Shown: positions 1 through 12,428 of the stretch, one piece after another
Position numbering within the stretch: the first letter of the stretch is position 1
How the letters are laid out: each line of letters opens with the position of its first letter
Source of the DNA: Ureibacillus yapensis
GTDB lineage: Bacteria; Bacillota; Bacilli; Bacillales_A; Planococcaceae
Assembly (NCBI RefSeq): GCF_003515775.1
Contig: NZ_QWEI01000004.1
Location: forward strand, 246,589-310,588
Length of the DNA: 64,000 bases
Direction of reading: 5' to 3'
The notes under the pieces: generated by a model
The model's database searches: none
Seen by the model: the letters and a program-made list of their open reading frames with translations, nothing else
Told to the model about the DNA's origin: nothing
Position numbers and translations under genes: made by a program

Positions 1-588
1 CAACGTGTCGGAATCGCAAGAGCATTGGCAAACAATCCGGAAGTACTGCTTTGCGATGAAGCAACAAGTGCGCTCGATCCGGAAACAACAGATTCCATTC
101 TCGAGTTATTGCTGGATATCAACAAACGGCTTGGTCTGACAATTGTCTTAATTACCCATGAAATGCACGTAATCCGCAAAATCTGCCATCGCGTTGCAGT
201 AATGGAGGCTGGACAAGTTGTGGAGTCAGGCGAGGTATTGCAAGTGTTCCAGAATCCGCAAGCGGCCATCACAAAGAATTTCGTGATGCAAGTTTCCGGC
301 GCAAAGGAATCGAAGGAGTCCATCGAGCAGATTTTGGTGAATTATCCAACAGGGAAAATTGTTAAAGTGACCTTTGTAGGGAATAATACAGAACAACCGA
401 TTATGTCGCAATTAATTAAGCAATTTAATGTTGATGTCAATATTGTGCACGGCAATATTTCGCAAACGACAAGCGGTCCTTATGGAACATTAATTGTTCA
501 AATTGATGGAGAACAAGAAAATGTCCAACAAGCACTGAATCTATTAACATCTTTAGATATTCAAACGGAGGTGATTGAACATGCTTAA
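1..588 (+). CDS. metN: Methionine ABC importer ATP-binding protein MetN (5' truncated by window edge)
   Basis: The reading frame is open from base 1. It begins inside the ABC signature/Walker B region (QRVGIARAL, then VLLCDEATSALD and the H-loop ITHEMHV), so roughly the first 145 residues lie outside the window. The last ~80 residues form a NIL-type ligand-sensing domain, which in MetN binds methionine and gives transinhibition. MetN energises the MetI permease, with MetQ as the capturing lipoprotein. The stop codon overlaps the metI start (ATG at 581) by 8 bp and the metI ribosome site lies inside metN, so the genes are translationally coupled. Any S-box leader would lie upstream and cannot be judged here. 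Confidence 0.95.
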   Translation, partial: QRVGIARALANNPEVLLCDEATSALDPETTDSILELLLDINKRLGLTIVLITHEMHVIRKICHRVAVMEAGQVVESGEVLQVFQNPQAAITKNFVMQVSGAKESKESIEQILVNYPTGKIVKVTFVGNNTEQPIMSQLIKQFNVDVNIVHGNISQTTSGPYGTLIVQIDGEQENVQQALNLLTSLDIQTEVIEHA

Positions 589-1249
589 TCAATTATTTCC
601 GAATGTAGATTGGCAGGACATGTGGCAAGCTACTTACGATACATTGTACATGACGGCCATCTCTACCGTTGCAACATTTGTTTTAGGTTTATTGATAGGA
701 ATCATCTTGTTTTTGACAAGCCCTCATCAAATTTGGGCAAATAAGATAGCGAATTTTATTACGAGTTCGGTGGTCAATATCTTCCGCTCGATTCCTTTTA
801 TCGTATTGATTATTCTATTAATACCGTTTACAAAGTTCTTGCTTGGAACAATCCGTGGTGTTGATGCAGCTTTGCCGGCATTAATCATTGGTGCTGCACC
901 ATTCTATGCGCGAATGGTATTAATTGCATTAAGAGAAATTGATAAAGGTGTAATTGAAGCAGCGCGCTCGATGGGAGCCAAAACGTCCACGATTATTTGG
1001 AAGGTGTTAATTCCGGAATCCATGCCGGCACTGCTTTCGGGTATTACTGTAACGGCTGTTACTTTAGTGGGCTATACGGCAATGGCGGGAATTATCGGTG
1101 CTGGTGGTTTAGGAAACTTGGCGTTTATCGATGGATTCCAGCGCAGCCGTGAAGATGTTACGTTAATGGCTACAATTATTATTTTGATCATTGTATTTAT
1201 TATTCAGTTTATCGGAGATTTCATTACAGCTAGAACAGATAAACGCTAA
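581..1249 (+). CDS. metI: Methionine ABC importer permease MetI
   Basis: A 222-aa integral membrane protein of the MetI/BPD_transp_1 family, with about five hydrophobic segments. The EAA coupling loop (IEAARSMGAKTSTIIWKVLIPES) lies around residues 127-149. With MetN and MetQ it imports methionine, and in this family often D-methionine and its sulfoxide. I chose ATG 581 rather than the in-frame TTG six bases upstream because GGAGGT at 567-572 gives an 8-nt spacing. The 8-bp overlap with metN indicates one operon. Confidence 0.95.
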   Translation: MLNQLFPNVDWQDMWQATYDTLYMTAISTVATFVLGLLIGIILFLTSPHQIWANKIANFITSSVVNIFRSIPFIVLIILLIPFTKFLLGTIRGVDAALPALIIGAAPFYARMVLIALREIDKGVIEAARSMGAKTSTIIWKVLIPESMPALLSGITVTAVTLVGYTAMAGIIGAGGLGNLAFIDGFQRSREDVTLMATIIILIIVFIIQFIGDFITARTDKR

Positions 1250-1321
1250 CGATTTTTCAAAAGGTGGCTACGGTCTATCCGTTCACATATAAACGAAACA
1301 GGAGAAAAGGGGAACAAGAAC

Positions 1322-2185
1322 ATGAAGAAATTATTATCATTCTTGCTTTTATCAGTGGTTGTTCTTGCTTTGGCGGCATGCGGCAAAGCTGAGGAAGAAA
1401 CAAATACCGCAACAAACGATAATGCTGCCAACGAAGAGGCTACTACAGAACAAACTGCATTAAAAGTTGGTGCATCTAACGGATTGCATGATTTAATCCT
1501 TGAACAAGCAAAACCGATTTTGGCTGAAGAAGGAATCGAATTAGAAGTCGTTCCTTATCAAGATTATGTAATGCCTAACCAAGACTTGGATTCTGGTGAT
1601 CTTGATGCTAACTATTTCCAGCACATTCCGTATCTTGAAAACGAAATCGCTGAAAAAGGATACGATTTCGTAAATGCTGGCGGAATTCACATTGAACCAA
1701 TTGGCGTCTATTCACAAGATTATAAATCTCTAGACGAACTTCCAGATGGCGCAACAATCATCATCTCGAACTCAGTAACTGACCAAGGCCGTATTTTAGC
1801 GTTTCTTGAAACACAAGGTTTAATCAAATTAGCAGACGGAATTGATAAAACAGCTGCAACAGTAAAAGATATCGTAGAAAACTCTAAAAACTTGGTAATC
1901 GATGATAGCTCAGCTCCGGAAATGCTGGTAACTTACTATGAAGAAGGCGAAGGCGATGCAGTTGTAATCAACTCCAACTTCGCAATCGATGCCGGTATCA
2001 ATCCAATTGAAGATTCAATTGCAATTGAAGGTTCAGAATCTCCATATGTGAACGTAATCGCAGTTCGTGCTGAAGATAAAGACAACCCTGCGATCAAACG
2101 CCTAGTAGAAGTACTGCACTCTGATGAAATCCAACAATTCATCATAGATGAGTGGGGCGGCGCAGTCGTACCTGTAAACGAATAA
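1322..2185 (+). CDS. metQ: Methionine-binding lipoprotein MetQ
   Basis: A 287-aa NlpA/MetQ family substrate-binding protein. A type II signal peptide ends in the lipobox LAAC with the lipidated Cys at residue 20, followed by an acidic, Asn/Thr-rich linker. The mature domain carries the family's DLDANYFQH-type segment (about residues 95-103) that lines the methionine site. It is the last gene of metNIQ, 72 bp after metI with its own AGGAGA site, and is followed at once by a strong terminator. It anchors to the outer membrane face and hands methionine to MetI. Confidence 0.95.
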   Translation: MKKLLSFLLLSVVVLALAACGKAEEETNTATNDNAANEEATTEQTALKVGASNGLHDLILEQAKPILAEEGIELEVVPYQDYVMPNQDLDSGDLDANYFQHIPYLENEIAEKGYDFVNAGGIHIEPIGVYSQDYKSLDELPDGATIIISNSVTDQGRILAFLETQGLIKLADGIDKTAATVKDIVENSKNLVIDDSSAPEMLVTYYEEGEGDAVVINSNFAIDAGINPIEDSIAIEGSESPYVNVIAVRAEDKDNPAIKRLVEVLHSDEIQQFIIDEWGGAVVPVNE

Positions 2186-2191
2186 TTTTCA

Positions 2192-2227
2192 AAAACGGTG
2201 AGGATTTTTTCCTTGCCGTTTTTTTGT
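2192..2227 (+). terminator. Rho-independent terminator of metNIQ
   Basis: AACGG(tg)AGGA and TCCT(tg)CCGTT pair across a T-rich loop and run into seven Ts. It starts 7 bp after the metQ stop codon. Confidence 0.85.
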
Positions 2228-2270
2228 GGATTTTTCTAATTAGAGATACTGGTTCTTAATTTGAATGTGA

Positions 2271-2365
2271 GATGAAGGGCTTTTGGGAGAAAGAGTATGA
2301 GGGAAAAGCGCTTCACAAGTGGGATGAAAGGCTTTTGAGAGAAGGATTGCGTCGCAAAAGCGCTT
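2271..2365. repeat. Imperfect 43-bp direct repeat (two copies)
   Basis: Two copies, 2271-2313 and 2323-2365, each begin GATGAA(G/A)GGCTTTTG and end in AAAAGCGCTT. They are 9 bp apart, between the metQ terminator and the LysR-gene terminator. No coding potential is visible. Function unknown. Confidence 0.6.
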
Positions 2366-2381
2366 AAAAAAATACATAGAG

Positions 2382-2413
2382 AAAAAAACGCCCAGCCGTA
2401 CCGTACGACTGGG
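2382..2413 (-). terminator. Terminator of the gltC-like gene
   Basis: A 10-bp stem (2391-2400 with 2404-2413, one T/G change) around a 3-nt loop, followed on the minus strand by a run of seven Ts (2382-2388). It lies 11 bp past the TAG stop at 2425. Confidence 0.85.
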
Positions 2414-2424
2414 ATTTCCGCATT

Positions 2425-3327
2425 CTATAAAAACTGGTTCAACCGTGAAAAGAACGAATCAATAAATTTCAAAAAGACTTGTTCCGATGGGCCGAGTTCC
2501 CTGTTGGTTGGATAAATGACGCCAACGGTTCTCGTAATTGCCGGATTTTCGACCGCCATTTTCACTGTCAACCGAGGTGTAGAGTCATAGAGGGAACTTT
2601 CAGGAAGCAAGGTAACGCCGATTCCAGCGGCCACTAACCCCTTCAGTGCATCCATATCTTCCCCAACCGTTGTGACATTCGGAACAAAGCCCGCAGCTTT
2701 GCACGCGTCAACCGCCACTTTATTTAAAATATATCCTTCCGGGAAAAGAACGAAATTCTCTTTACGTAAATCACTCAAGTTAATTCTTTCAAGATTTGCC
2801 AAGGGATGGTTGGCAGGAAGCAAAGCATGGACTTTTTCGCTAAACAATATGCTGGTATGTATACTTTCGTCATTTGGTGGAACTGGACCTAAAAAAGCCA
2901 GGTTTAACTCTCGATTTTTGACCGCCTCTATTAAATAACGATACGAACCTTGTCTAAGGTGAAATTGTACATTCGGGTACTGTTTTTTAAAAGCGGAAAT
3001 AACCGTTGGCAAAACGTAGCTAGCAAGACTTGTGGGAAAGCCGATCTTGATGGTTCCTTTGGCGGGATCCAAATATTCTTCCACTTGTTTGACGGCAAAA
3101 TCAATTGCCTTCAATGCAGCAACACTGTGTTCCAAAAAGGTTTTACCGATTTGCGTTAGCTTTACATTTCGGCCCACTCGTTCGAAAAGCGCTGTACCAA
3201 GTTCTTCTTCCAGGTTTGAAATTTGTCGGCTGACCGCGGACTGGGCGACATGAAGATGTTCGGCTGCCTCTGAAATATGTTCTCTTTCCGCTACTTCCAC
3301 AAAATATCGCAATTGACGTAGTTCCAA
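2425..3327 (-). CDS. gltC: LysR-type transcriptional regulator, GltC-like
   Basis: A 300-aa LysR regulator. The N-terminal winged HTH begins MELRQLRYFVEVAEREHISE and continues through HVAQSAVSRQISNLEEELG (~residues 27-45), then an effector-binding domain including IGFPTSLASYVLPT. By recall the closest known family is B. subtilis GltC, the 2-oxoglutarate/glutamate-responsive activator of gltAB. I chose the TTG at 3325-3327 because GGAGTG lies 7 nt upstream and the product then begins exactly like GltC; upstream in-frame ATGs lack a site and add residues unlike the family. No gltA/gltB is adjacent, so the target is uncertain. It is transcribed away from suf across a 648-bp gap. Confidence 0.8.
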   Translation of the reverse strand: MELRQLRYFVEVAEREHISEAAEHLHVAQSAVSRQISNLEEELGTALFERVGRNVKLTQIGKTFLEHSVAALKAIDFAVKQVEEYLDPAKGTIKIGFPTSLASYVLPTVISAFKKQYPNVQFHLRQGSYRYLIEAVKNRELNLAFLGPVPPNDESIHTSILFSEKVHALLPANHPLANLERINLSDLRKENFVLFPEGYILNKVAVDACKAAGFVPNVTTVGEDMDALKGLVAAGIGVTLLPESSLYDSTPRLTVKMAVENPAITRTVGVIYPTNRELGPSEQVFLKFIDSFFSRLNQFL

Positions 3328-3386
3328 ACTTTTCACTCCATTCATCGAATTATTAGATAAATTCCACCAAAAACTATATATCATTA

Positions 3387-3415
3387 ATATTATTTTATAA
3401 GCCCTAAAATGTAAA
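3387..3415 (-). promoter_or_regulatory. Candidate sigma-A promoter of the gltC-like gene
   Basis: On the minus strand TTTACA (3410-3415), a 17-nt spacer and TAATAT (3387-3392) lie about 60 bp before the TTG start. The surrounding AT-rich sequence has room for LysR T-N11-A sites, but none is clear enough to call. Confidence 0.5.
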
Positions 3416-3504
3416 TAAGTTATTAATGAGATAGTCAGGGGAGTATATTTATGACTTTTCATCATTTTCATGCAAGTAGAGGTCAAAGCTTGGTTGTTTG
3501 GCAA

Positions 3505-3884
3505 TTAAAGAATGTTGCAACATCGTCCAATTTTTTGGCTCCCGATGTGATTGTAAAAACGTAATGTAATTTTCGAGTATATGGTCAGCACTCGAAAATC
3601 ACTCTTTTATTTATGAGAAGAGGAAATTTTTCTAATATAATTGTTTCTGTGAATGTATAAGAAGCTGATGAGGATTCGCAAACTAATTTGAAGAATCCGC
3701 TGCATAGTTGAAATTATTTCCCCTATCACAATAGTGAAATGAATTCTCAATTAAAATGCATTCATTGAAAATGTTGGTTTTCCAATTTTTCGCTATCTTA
3801 CTTTCCTGCAAAACGAATGAAGCATCAAAAACTCCAATATTTTAATGGTTTTAGACCAAATAAAGTGTTTGTAAAATAAATCTT
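3505..3884. other. Intergenic region between gltC-like gene and sufC promoter
   Basis: An AT-rich gap with no credible gene. The only structure seen is a 9-bp inverted repeat, ATTTTCGAG (3569-3577) with CTCGAAAAT (3591-3599), separated by 13 nt and followed by a short T-rich run. It could be a weak terminator or an operator. Confidence 0.5.
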
Positions 3885-3913
3885 TTGCAAGGCATGAACA
3901 TTTGGGTTAAGAT
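3885..3913 (+). promoter_or_regulatory. Candidate sigma-A promoter of the suf operon
   Basis: TTGCAA (3885-3890), a 17-nt spacer and TAAGAT (3908-3913), 62 bp before the sufC ATG. The sufC ribosome site GGAGGT is at 3964-3969. Confidence 0.6.
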
Positions 3914-3975
3914 TAGAATGATAATAAATTAGAAATGGGTTTACCATTCAACGCACAAACGACGGAGGTAATGGA

Positions 3976-4758
3976 ATGTCAACTTTAGTAATTAAAGATC
4001 TTCACGTATCCATTGAAGATAAGGAGATTTTAAAAGGTCTAAACCTTACAATCAATACAAACGAAGTACACGCAATCATGGGTCCAAACGGTACAGGTAA
4101 ATCGACATTGGCATCTGCAATTATGGGTCACCCTAAATATGAAGTTACTCAAGGTACAATTGAAATAGATGGTGAGAATGTGCTTGAAATGGAAGTTGAT
4201 GAGCGTGCTAAAGCGGGTCTTTTCCTGGCTATGCAATATCCTTCCGAAATTTCCGGCGTAACAAACGCTGATTTTATCCGTTCGGCAATTAATGCACGCC
4301 GTGAAGAAGGCGATGAAATTTCATTAATGAAATTCATCCGCGAATTGGATAAAACAATGGACTTCCTGGAAATGGACCAAGATATGGCTCAACGCTACTT
4401 GAACGAAGGGTTCTCTGGCGGTGAGAAGAAACGCAACGAAATTCTTCAATTAATGATGATTAAGCCTAAATTTGCGATTTTGGATGAAATTGACTCAGGT
4501 CTAGATATCGATGCATTGAAAGTTGTTGCAAAAGGAATCAACGAAATGCGCGGGGAAGGATTCGGATGTATCGCAATCACTCACTACCAACGTTTGCTGA
4601 ACTACATTACGCCTGATCATGTCCACGTGATGATGCAAGGCCGCGTTGTAAAATCTGGTGGTCCGGAATTGGCTCAACGCCTGGAAGCAGAAGGTTATGA
4701 CTGGATCAAAAAAGAATTGGGAATCGAAGATACAGACGCGGTAACAGAAGAAGCATAA
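3976..4758 (+). CDS. sufC: Fe-S cluster assembly ATPase SufC
   Basis: A 260-aa ABC-type ATPase of the SUF scaffold. Walker A GPNGTGKST is at residues 36-44, the ABC signature FSGGE at 147-151, Walker B AILDEIDSG around 168-176 and the H-loop ITHYQ at 202-206. SufC binds SufB and SufD in the cytosolic SufBC2D complex on which [Fe-S] clusters are built. First gene of sufCDSUB, the standard Bacillales order. I chose the ATG at 3976 over an out-of-frame ATG at 3971 because the frame continues and GGAGGT sits 6 nt upstream. Confidence 0.97.
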   Translation: MSTLVIKDLHVSIEDKEILKGLNLTINTNEVHAIMGPNGTGKSTLASAIMGHPKYEVTQGTIEIDGENVLEMEVDERAKAGLFLAMQYPSEISGVTNADFIRSAINARREEGDEISLMKFIRELDKTMDFLEMDQDMAQRYLNEGFSGGEKKRNEILQLMMIKPKFAILDEIDSGLDIDALKVVAKGINEMRGEGFGCIAITHYQRLLNYITPDHVHVMMQGRVVKSGGPELAQRLEAEGYDWIKKELGIEDTDAVTEEA

Positions 4759-4776
4759 AGAGGGGGACGAATCAGC

Positions 4777-7731
<2,955 letters not shown>

Positions 7732-7753
7732 TTGTTTGAACGGAGGAGAAACA

Positions 7754-9151
7754 ATGGCTAAACAAATGCCAGATATCGGCGATTACAAATACGGCTTCCA
7801 TGACAAGGACGTATCAGTTTTCCGTTCAAAACGTGGATTAACTGAAGATATTGTCCGTGAAATTTCAACTATGAAAAACGAACCCGAGTGGATGTTGGAC
7901 TATCGCTTAAAAGCGTTGGAAATTTTCTACTCAAAGCCAATGCCGCAATGGGGTGGCGACCTTTCCGCTTTAAACTTCGATGAAATTACTTATTATGTAA
8001 AACCATCTGAAGCAACTCAAAAATCATGGGATGAAGTGCCTGATGAAATCAAAGCAACTTTCGATAAATTGGGAATCCCTGAAGCGGAACAAAAATACTT
8101 GGCAGGTGTATCTGCCCAATACGAATCTGAAGTAGTATACCACAATATGAAAAAAGATCTTGAAGATCTAGGAATCGTGTTCAAGGATACAGATTCTGCT
8201 TTACGTGAAAATGAAGATATTTTCAAACAATATTGGGGTACCGTTATTCCATCTTCAGACAACAAATTTGCTGCTCTTAACTCGGCAGTTTGGTCTGGTG
8301 GATCATTCATCTACGTACCGCCTGGCGTAAAATTGGAGACACCGCTTCAAGCGTATTTCCGTATCAACTCTGAAAACATGGGTCAATTCGAGCGTACGCT
8401 GATCATCGTGGATGAAGGCGCAAGTGTCCACTATGTCGAAGGATGTACAGCTCCTGTTTATACAACAAACTCACTACACTCTGCTGTCGTTGAGATTATC
8501 GTTAAAAAAGATGCTTATTGCCGTTACACAACGATTCAAAACTGGGCAAACAACGTTTATAACTTGGTTACAAAACGTACAGTTGTTGAAGAAAACGGTA
8601 CAATGGAATGGATTGATGGCAACATCGGTTCCAAATTAACGATGAAATACCCTGCATGTATCTTAAAAGGTGAAGGTGCGCGTGGTTTGACACTTTCCAT
8701 TGCCATTGCAGGTAAAGGGCAACACCAAGATGCGGGTGCAAAAATGATTCACTTGGCACCAAATACATCTTCGACAATCGTTTCGAAATCGATTTCGAAA
8801 CAAGGCGGGAAAGTAACTTACCGCGGAATTGTTCGTTTCGGTAAAAAAGCAACAGGTGCTCGTTCAAACATCGAATGTGATACATTGATTATGGATAACC
8901 AATCTACTTCAGATACAATTCCATACAACGAAATCTTAAACGATAACGTATCACTGGAACACGAAGCAAAAGTATCAAAAGTATCCGAAGAACAACTATT
9001 CTACCTAATGAGCCGTGGTGTTTCTGAACAAGAAGCAACAGAAATGATCGTAATGGGCTTCATCGAGCCATTCACGAAAGAATTGCCAATGGAATATGCA
9101 GTAGAAATGAACCGTCTGATCAAGTTTGAGATGGAAGGCAGTATCGGTTAA
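7754..9151 (+). CDS. sufB: Fe-S cluster assembly scaffold SufB
   Basis: A 465-aa SufB core scaffold, starting [15 protein letters not shown]. The beta-helix domain ends with [17 protein letters not shown]. SufB carries the persulfide-accepting cysteine and builds the cluster together with SufC and SufD. I chose the ATG at 7754 because GGAGGAG ends 5-6 nt before it; an upstream in-frame TTG at 7736 has no site. Last gene of the operon, followed by a terminator. Confidence 0.97.
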   Translation: MAKQMPDIGDYKYGFHDKDVSVFRSKRGLTEDIVREISTMKNEPEWMLDYRLKALEIFYSKPMPQWGGDLSALNFDEITYYVKPSEATQKSWDEVPDEIKATFDKLGIPEAEQKYLAGVSAQYESEVVYHNMKKDLEDLGIVFKDTDSALRENEDIFKQYWGTVIPSSDNKFAALNSAVWSGGSFIYVPPGVKLETPLQAYFRINSENMGQFERTLIIVDEGASVHYVEGCTAPVYTTNSLHSAVVEIIVKKDAYCRYTTIQNWANNVYNLVTKRTVVEENGTMEWIDGNIGSKLTMKYPACILKGEGARGLTLSIAIAGKGQHQDAGAKMIHLAPNTSSTIVSKSISKQGGKVTYRGIVRFGKKATGARSNIECDTLIMDNQSTSDTIPYNEILNDNVSLEHEAKVSKVSEEQLFYLMSRGVSEQEATEMIVMGFIEPFTKELPMEYAVEMNRLIKFEMEGSIG

Positions 9152-9189
9152 AATCGTTATAAGCCTTAATATATCTATGTTTAATTTAG

Positions 9190-9232
9190 AGAAGGAGATG
9201 AACTTTTTAAGTTCATCTTCTTCTTTTTTTAA
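9190..9232 (+). terminator. Terminator of sufCDSUB
   Basis: GAAGGAGATGAACTT pairs with AAGTTCATCT(T)CTTC around a short T loop and is followed by seven Ts. Confidence 0.85.
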
Positions 9233-9361
9233 TAATTTAAATACAAGAAGTTTTTAAACTGAAGCAAAACATCATGATTGTTGTACAGATTTGAACGATA
9301 GGTCTATTGATTCGTATTTCTCGAATAATATAAAGGAGTAAAATGAATTTGAGGTGTATAA

Positions 9362-10345
9362 TTGAAAGCCATTGTGTACACAAGATATGGTCCCCCGGAT
9401 GTTCTTAAAGTGAAACATGTAGAGAAACCCATTCCAAAAGAAAATGAAATCTTAGTTAAAGTAAAAGCCACGACAGTAACAGTAGCTGATATTCGGGCAC
9501 GAAAGTTTTCTGTTCCACCGGCTTTTTGGCTACCTGCACGTATAACACTTGGTTTGAGACAACCAAAAAAAGGGATTTTAGGGATGGAGTTAGCTGGAGA
9601 AGTAGAGTTAGTTGGAAAAAATGTAACAAGGTTTAAGAAAGGAGATCAAGTTTTCGCAGCGTCCTTGACTGGATTTGGTGCTTATGCTGAATATAAGTGC
9701 TTGGAGGAAGATGGACCTGTAGCTATTAAGCCTTCAAATCTAACTTATGGAGAAGCTGCCGCCATACCAATTGGAGCTCGTACAGCATTATATTTTCTTA
9801 GAAAAGCTGGCATAAAGAGCGGTCAATCGGTTTTAGTCTATGGGGCTTCAGGAAGTGTAGGAAGTTATGCAGTTCAAATTGCTAAATATTTTGGAGCAAA
9901 CGTTACAGGGGTCTGCAGTACCACAAATTTGGCATTAGTAAAGTCTTTGGGAGCTGACAAAGTAATTGATTATACAGCAGAGGATTTTTCTAATACCGAT
10001 CAACTCTATGATGTCATCTTTGAAGCGGTAAACAAGAGTTCCTTTTTAGCTTGTATGAAATTGCTGAAGAACAACGGTACCTATATAAATGTTACTGAAC
10101 CACTACCAAGTGTTCAAATGCTATGGACAAAATTGACGAGTAGCAAGAAGCTGTTATTGAGCCGAAATCCACCTGAAACTCCAGAAGCATTAAACTTCCT
10201 TAAAGAACTTGTTGAGATGGGGAAGTTAAAGGTGGTCATTGATAAGTATTATTCATTTGATGAGATTGTGGAAGCTCATAAATATGTCGAGAAAGGACAC
10301 AAGAAGGGTAATGTGGTTATAAATGTGGAAAATGACAACAACTAA
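9362..10345 (+). CDS. Zinc-free NAD(P)-dependent alcohol dehydrogenase / quinone oxidoreductase (MDR family)
   Basis: A 327-aa medium-chain dehydrogenase/reductase. The N-terminal GroES-like domain ([15 protein letters not shown]) lacks the catalytic and structural zinc cysteines, and a Rossmann motif GASGSVG lies at residues 161-167, as in zeta-crystallin-like NADPH:quinone/enone reductases. Substrate unknown. The TTG start at 9362 has GAGGTG 5 nt upstream and gives the usual family N-terminus. A better-placed AAAGGAG plus ATG at 9343 opens a different frame that ends inside this gene (see findings). It sits alone between suf and ssu with no shared operon visible. Confidence 0.8.
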   Translation: MKAIVYTRYGPPDVLKVKHVEKPIPKENEILVKVKATTVTVADIRARKFSVPPAFWLPARITLGLRQPKKGILGMELAGEVELVGKNVTRFKKGDQVFAASLTGFGAYAEYKCLEEDGPVAIKPSNLTYGEAAAIPIGARTALYFLRKAGIKSGQSVLVYGASGSVGSYAVQIAKYFGANVTGVCSTTNLALVKSLGADKVIDYTAEDFSNTDQLYDVIFEAVNKSSFLACMKLLKNNGTYINVTEPLPSVQMLWTKLTSSKKLLLSRNPPETPEALNFLKELVEMGKLKVVIDKYYSFDEIVEAHKYVEKGHKKGNVVINVENDNN

Positions 10346-10416
10346 AATAAAATGCATTATTTTATGGGGTTATTTAAAAGTAAATTAGAAAATTCTTATA
10401 ATTCTTATAAAATTAG

Positions 10417-10445
10417 TTGACATTAAAAATTCAATGAACTAATAT
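10417..10445 (+). promoter_or_regulatory. Promoter of the ssu operon with upstream direct repeats
   Basis: TTGACA (10417-10422), 17-nt spacer, TAATAT (10440-10445). Just upstream, ATTCTTATA occurs twice in tandem (10392-10400 and 10401-10409), a likely regulator site. The same ATTCTTATA recurs as a palindrome at the FMN reductase promoter (23098-23111). Confidence 0.65.
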
Positions 10446-10487
10446 AATGAATATAAATAAACAAACCAAATCAATAACATGTTAACC

Positions 10488-10541
10488 GACTAGACGACTA
10501 GAGGTTCCTTATCATCATAAGGGACCTCTTTCTGTTTTCTC
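10488..10541 (+). promoter_or_regulatory. Leader attenuator, copy A of the shared sulfur-gene box plus terminator hairpin
   Basis: The box GACTAGACGACTAGAGG (10488-10504) runs into a 12-bp hairpin (10500-10511 with 10518-10529, one mismatch), then a T-rich tail. It lies ~45 nt after the predicted transcript start and 107 bp before the ssuB start, so it would stop transcription unless overridden. Related copies are at 14529, 18842 and 23166. Confidence 0.7.
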
Positions 10542-10647
10542 AAGACTTTTAAAGTCGATTAGAAATTACAGTAAAAATTTTTTATAATTTAAACCCACTA
10601 TTTCAGTTGGAATAGTAAAAATAAAAATACGTTAGGGAGGTATGAAC

Positions 10648-11415
10648 TTGGCTGTAGATATTCAAATTGTCGAAAAGTCATTCCATATGGAAACAACAAA
10701 AAATATTGTATTGAATGGTATTGATTTGAGGATAGAAGAAGGAGATTTTCTTACAATTATTGGTCCAAGTGGATGTGGAAAAAGCACTTTATTAAAAATA
10801 ATGGCAGGGCTTGATACAGAATACAAAGGAGTAATAGATATCAATGGCAGAATAGTAGAAAAGCCAGCCATTGCCCAAGGATTCATCTTTCAGGAACATC
10901 GACTGTTTCCCTGGTTGACAGTGGAACAAAATATAGCGGCTGATCTGAATTTAAAGGACCCAGCCGTCAGACAAAAAGTGGATGACATGATTGAAATTGT
11001 TCGATTGAAAGGCTATGAGAAGGCATTTCCAAGTGAAATTTCAGGTGGGATGTCTCAAAGGGTAGCGATTGCAAGAGCGCTCATTCGTGATCCTGAAGTG
11101 TTATTGCTAGATGAGCCATTCGGTGCCCTGGATGCATTTACTAGGCAGCATCTACAAGATGTACTTATCGATATTTGGCAGAAGAAAAAAATTACGATGG
11201 TGCTAGTGACGCATGATATTGATGAATCTATTTATTTGGGAACTGATATTGCCATTCTAAGAGCAAATCCAGGGGAGCTGCAAAAATTGGTGCATGTTGG
11301 GCTTTCTTATCCAAGAAGCCGAACAGACCCATCCTTCCAAGCTATTAGACAAAAAGTTTTGAAGGAATTCGAAAAAACGGATACAGAAAGCTATAAGGAC
11401 GGAGAAGGCATTTGA
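10648..11415 (+). CDS. ssuB: Aliphatic sulfonate ABC importer ATP-binding protein SsuB
   Basis: A 255-aa ATPase of the nitrate/sulfonate/taurine importer class. It shows Walker [10 protein letters not shown], a Q-loop in [11 protein letters not shown] (typical of this class), signature SGGMSQR, Walker [10 protein letters not shown] and H-loop VTHDIDE. I chose TTG at 10648 because AGGGAGGT (10633-10641) is 7 nt away; the in-frame ATG at 10642 would be only 1-2 nt from it. It is followed by ssuA, ssuC and ssuD, a complete alkanesulfonate uptake and desulfonation set. Taurine or another sulfonate as main substrate cannot be excluded. Confidence 0.88.
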   Translation: MAVDIQIVEKSFHMETTKNIVLNGIDLRIEEGDFLTIIGPSGCGKSTLLKIMAGLDTEYKGVIDINGRIVEKPAIAQGFIFQEHRLFPWLTVEQNIAADLNLKDPAVRQKVDDMIEIVRLKGYEKAFPSEISGGMSQRVAIARALIRDPEVLLLDEPFGALDAFTRQHLQDVLIDIWQKKKITMVLVTHDIDESIYLGTDIAILRANPGELQKLVHVGLSYPRSRTDPSFQAIRQKVLKEFEKTDTESYKDGEGI

Positions 11416-11432
11416 TTAGAGGAGGAAACGTT

Positions 11433-12425
11433 ATGAAATTACGATTTCGATTATTTAGTGCTTTGGTTTTGCTTGGATTGCTAGTTGTATTAGCAGGATG
11501 TTCAAGCAATGCCGAGGGAAATGAAGGTTCTCAGAGTACTGTAAGAATTGGTATTCAACAATCATTGAGTCCACTATGGATTGCAAAGGAAAACGGTTGG
11601 TTTGAAGAAGCATTCAAGGAATTAGGTGTAGAAGTGGAGTGGGTGGAGTTCCAAAGTGGTCCCCCGCAGTTTGAAGGAATTGCAGCAGGCAAACTCGATT
11701 TCACAGATGTGGGGAATACCCCGGTAATTGGCGGTCAGGCAGCAGATGTACCATTTAAAGAAATTGCCGTAACTGCGGATGGCATGTTAGCCAATGCAAT
11801 TCTTGTTAATGGGGACAGTGGCATTAAGACGGTCGAAGATTTAAAAGGAAAGAAAATTGCAGTTGCAAAAGGAAGCAGCGCATTTGGTTTCTTATATCAA
11901 GTATTGAAAAAATACAATATTGATCCAAGTGAAGTGGAAATCATTCAATTACAGCCTGATGAAGCAACACCGGCCTTTGAAAATGGTTCAGTTGATGCGT
12001 GGAGTATTTGGGAACCGTTTATCTCGATTCAAACGATTCGCAATGATGCGGAAATACTGATCAACGGTAAAGAGATGAATCTTTCCTCACCTTCTTTTGC
12101 TGTTGCCCGCCAAGGAATTATAGATGAACATCCTGAATTTGTAAGTACATTCTTGGAGGTATATGCTCGTGCGGCAGAATGGCGGACAGACAATAAAGAA
12201 GAAGCAATTGAATTTTTCTCGAAAGCTCGTGAACTAGAGCCGGAAGTTGTGGAAAGTGTGCTTAATAATACAAATTACTTTGTTTCCCCCATAACGGATG
12301 AATTTAATGCAGGCCAGCAAAAAGTTGCAGATTTATTATTCGAACTTGGTGCGATTGAGAAATCAATTGATACTTCAAAAGCGTATGACAATGAGTTTGC
12401 CGAAAAATTACAGAAAGGAGAATAG
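11433..12425 (+). CDS. ssuA: Aliphatic sulfonate-binding lipoprotein SsuA
   Basis: A 330-aa SsuA/THI5/NMT1-like substrate-binding protein. The signal peptide ends with lipobox LAGC (Cys23). The mature part starts with the family pattern VRIGIQQSLSPLWIAKENGWFEEAFKELG and includes FTDVGNTPVIGGQAA near the ligand pocket. ATG 11433 follows AGAGGAGGAAA. It lies 17 bp after ssuB and 3 bp before ssuC, clearly one operon. It delivers sulfonates to SsuC for use as a sulfur source. Confidence 0.9.
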   Translation: MKLRFRLFSALVLLGLLVVLAGCSSNAEGNEGSQSTVRIGIQQSLSPLWIAKENGWFEEAFKELGVEVEWVEFQSGPPQFEGIAAGKLDFTDVGNTPVIGGQAADVPFKEIAVTADGMLANAILVNGDSGIKTVEDLKGKKIAVAKGSSAFGFLYQVLKKYNIDPSEVEIIQLQPDEATPAFENGSVDAWSIWEPFISIQTIRNDAEILINGKEMNLSSPSFAVARQGIIDEHPEFVSTFLEVYARAAEWRTDNKEEAIEFFSKARELEPEVVESVLNNTNYFVSPITDEFNAGQQKVADLLFELGAIEKSIDTSKAYDNEFAEKLQKGE

Positions 12426-12428
12426 CCG

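Noticed and set aside
10488..10541. Leader as an S-box (SAM) or T-box element
   Set aside because: It lacks the S-box core (GGTGGAGGGA-like start) and the T-box AGGGTGG; the leaders are also too short for either.
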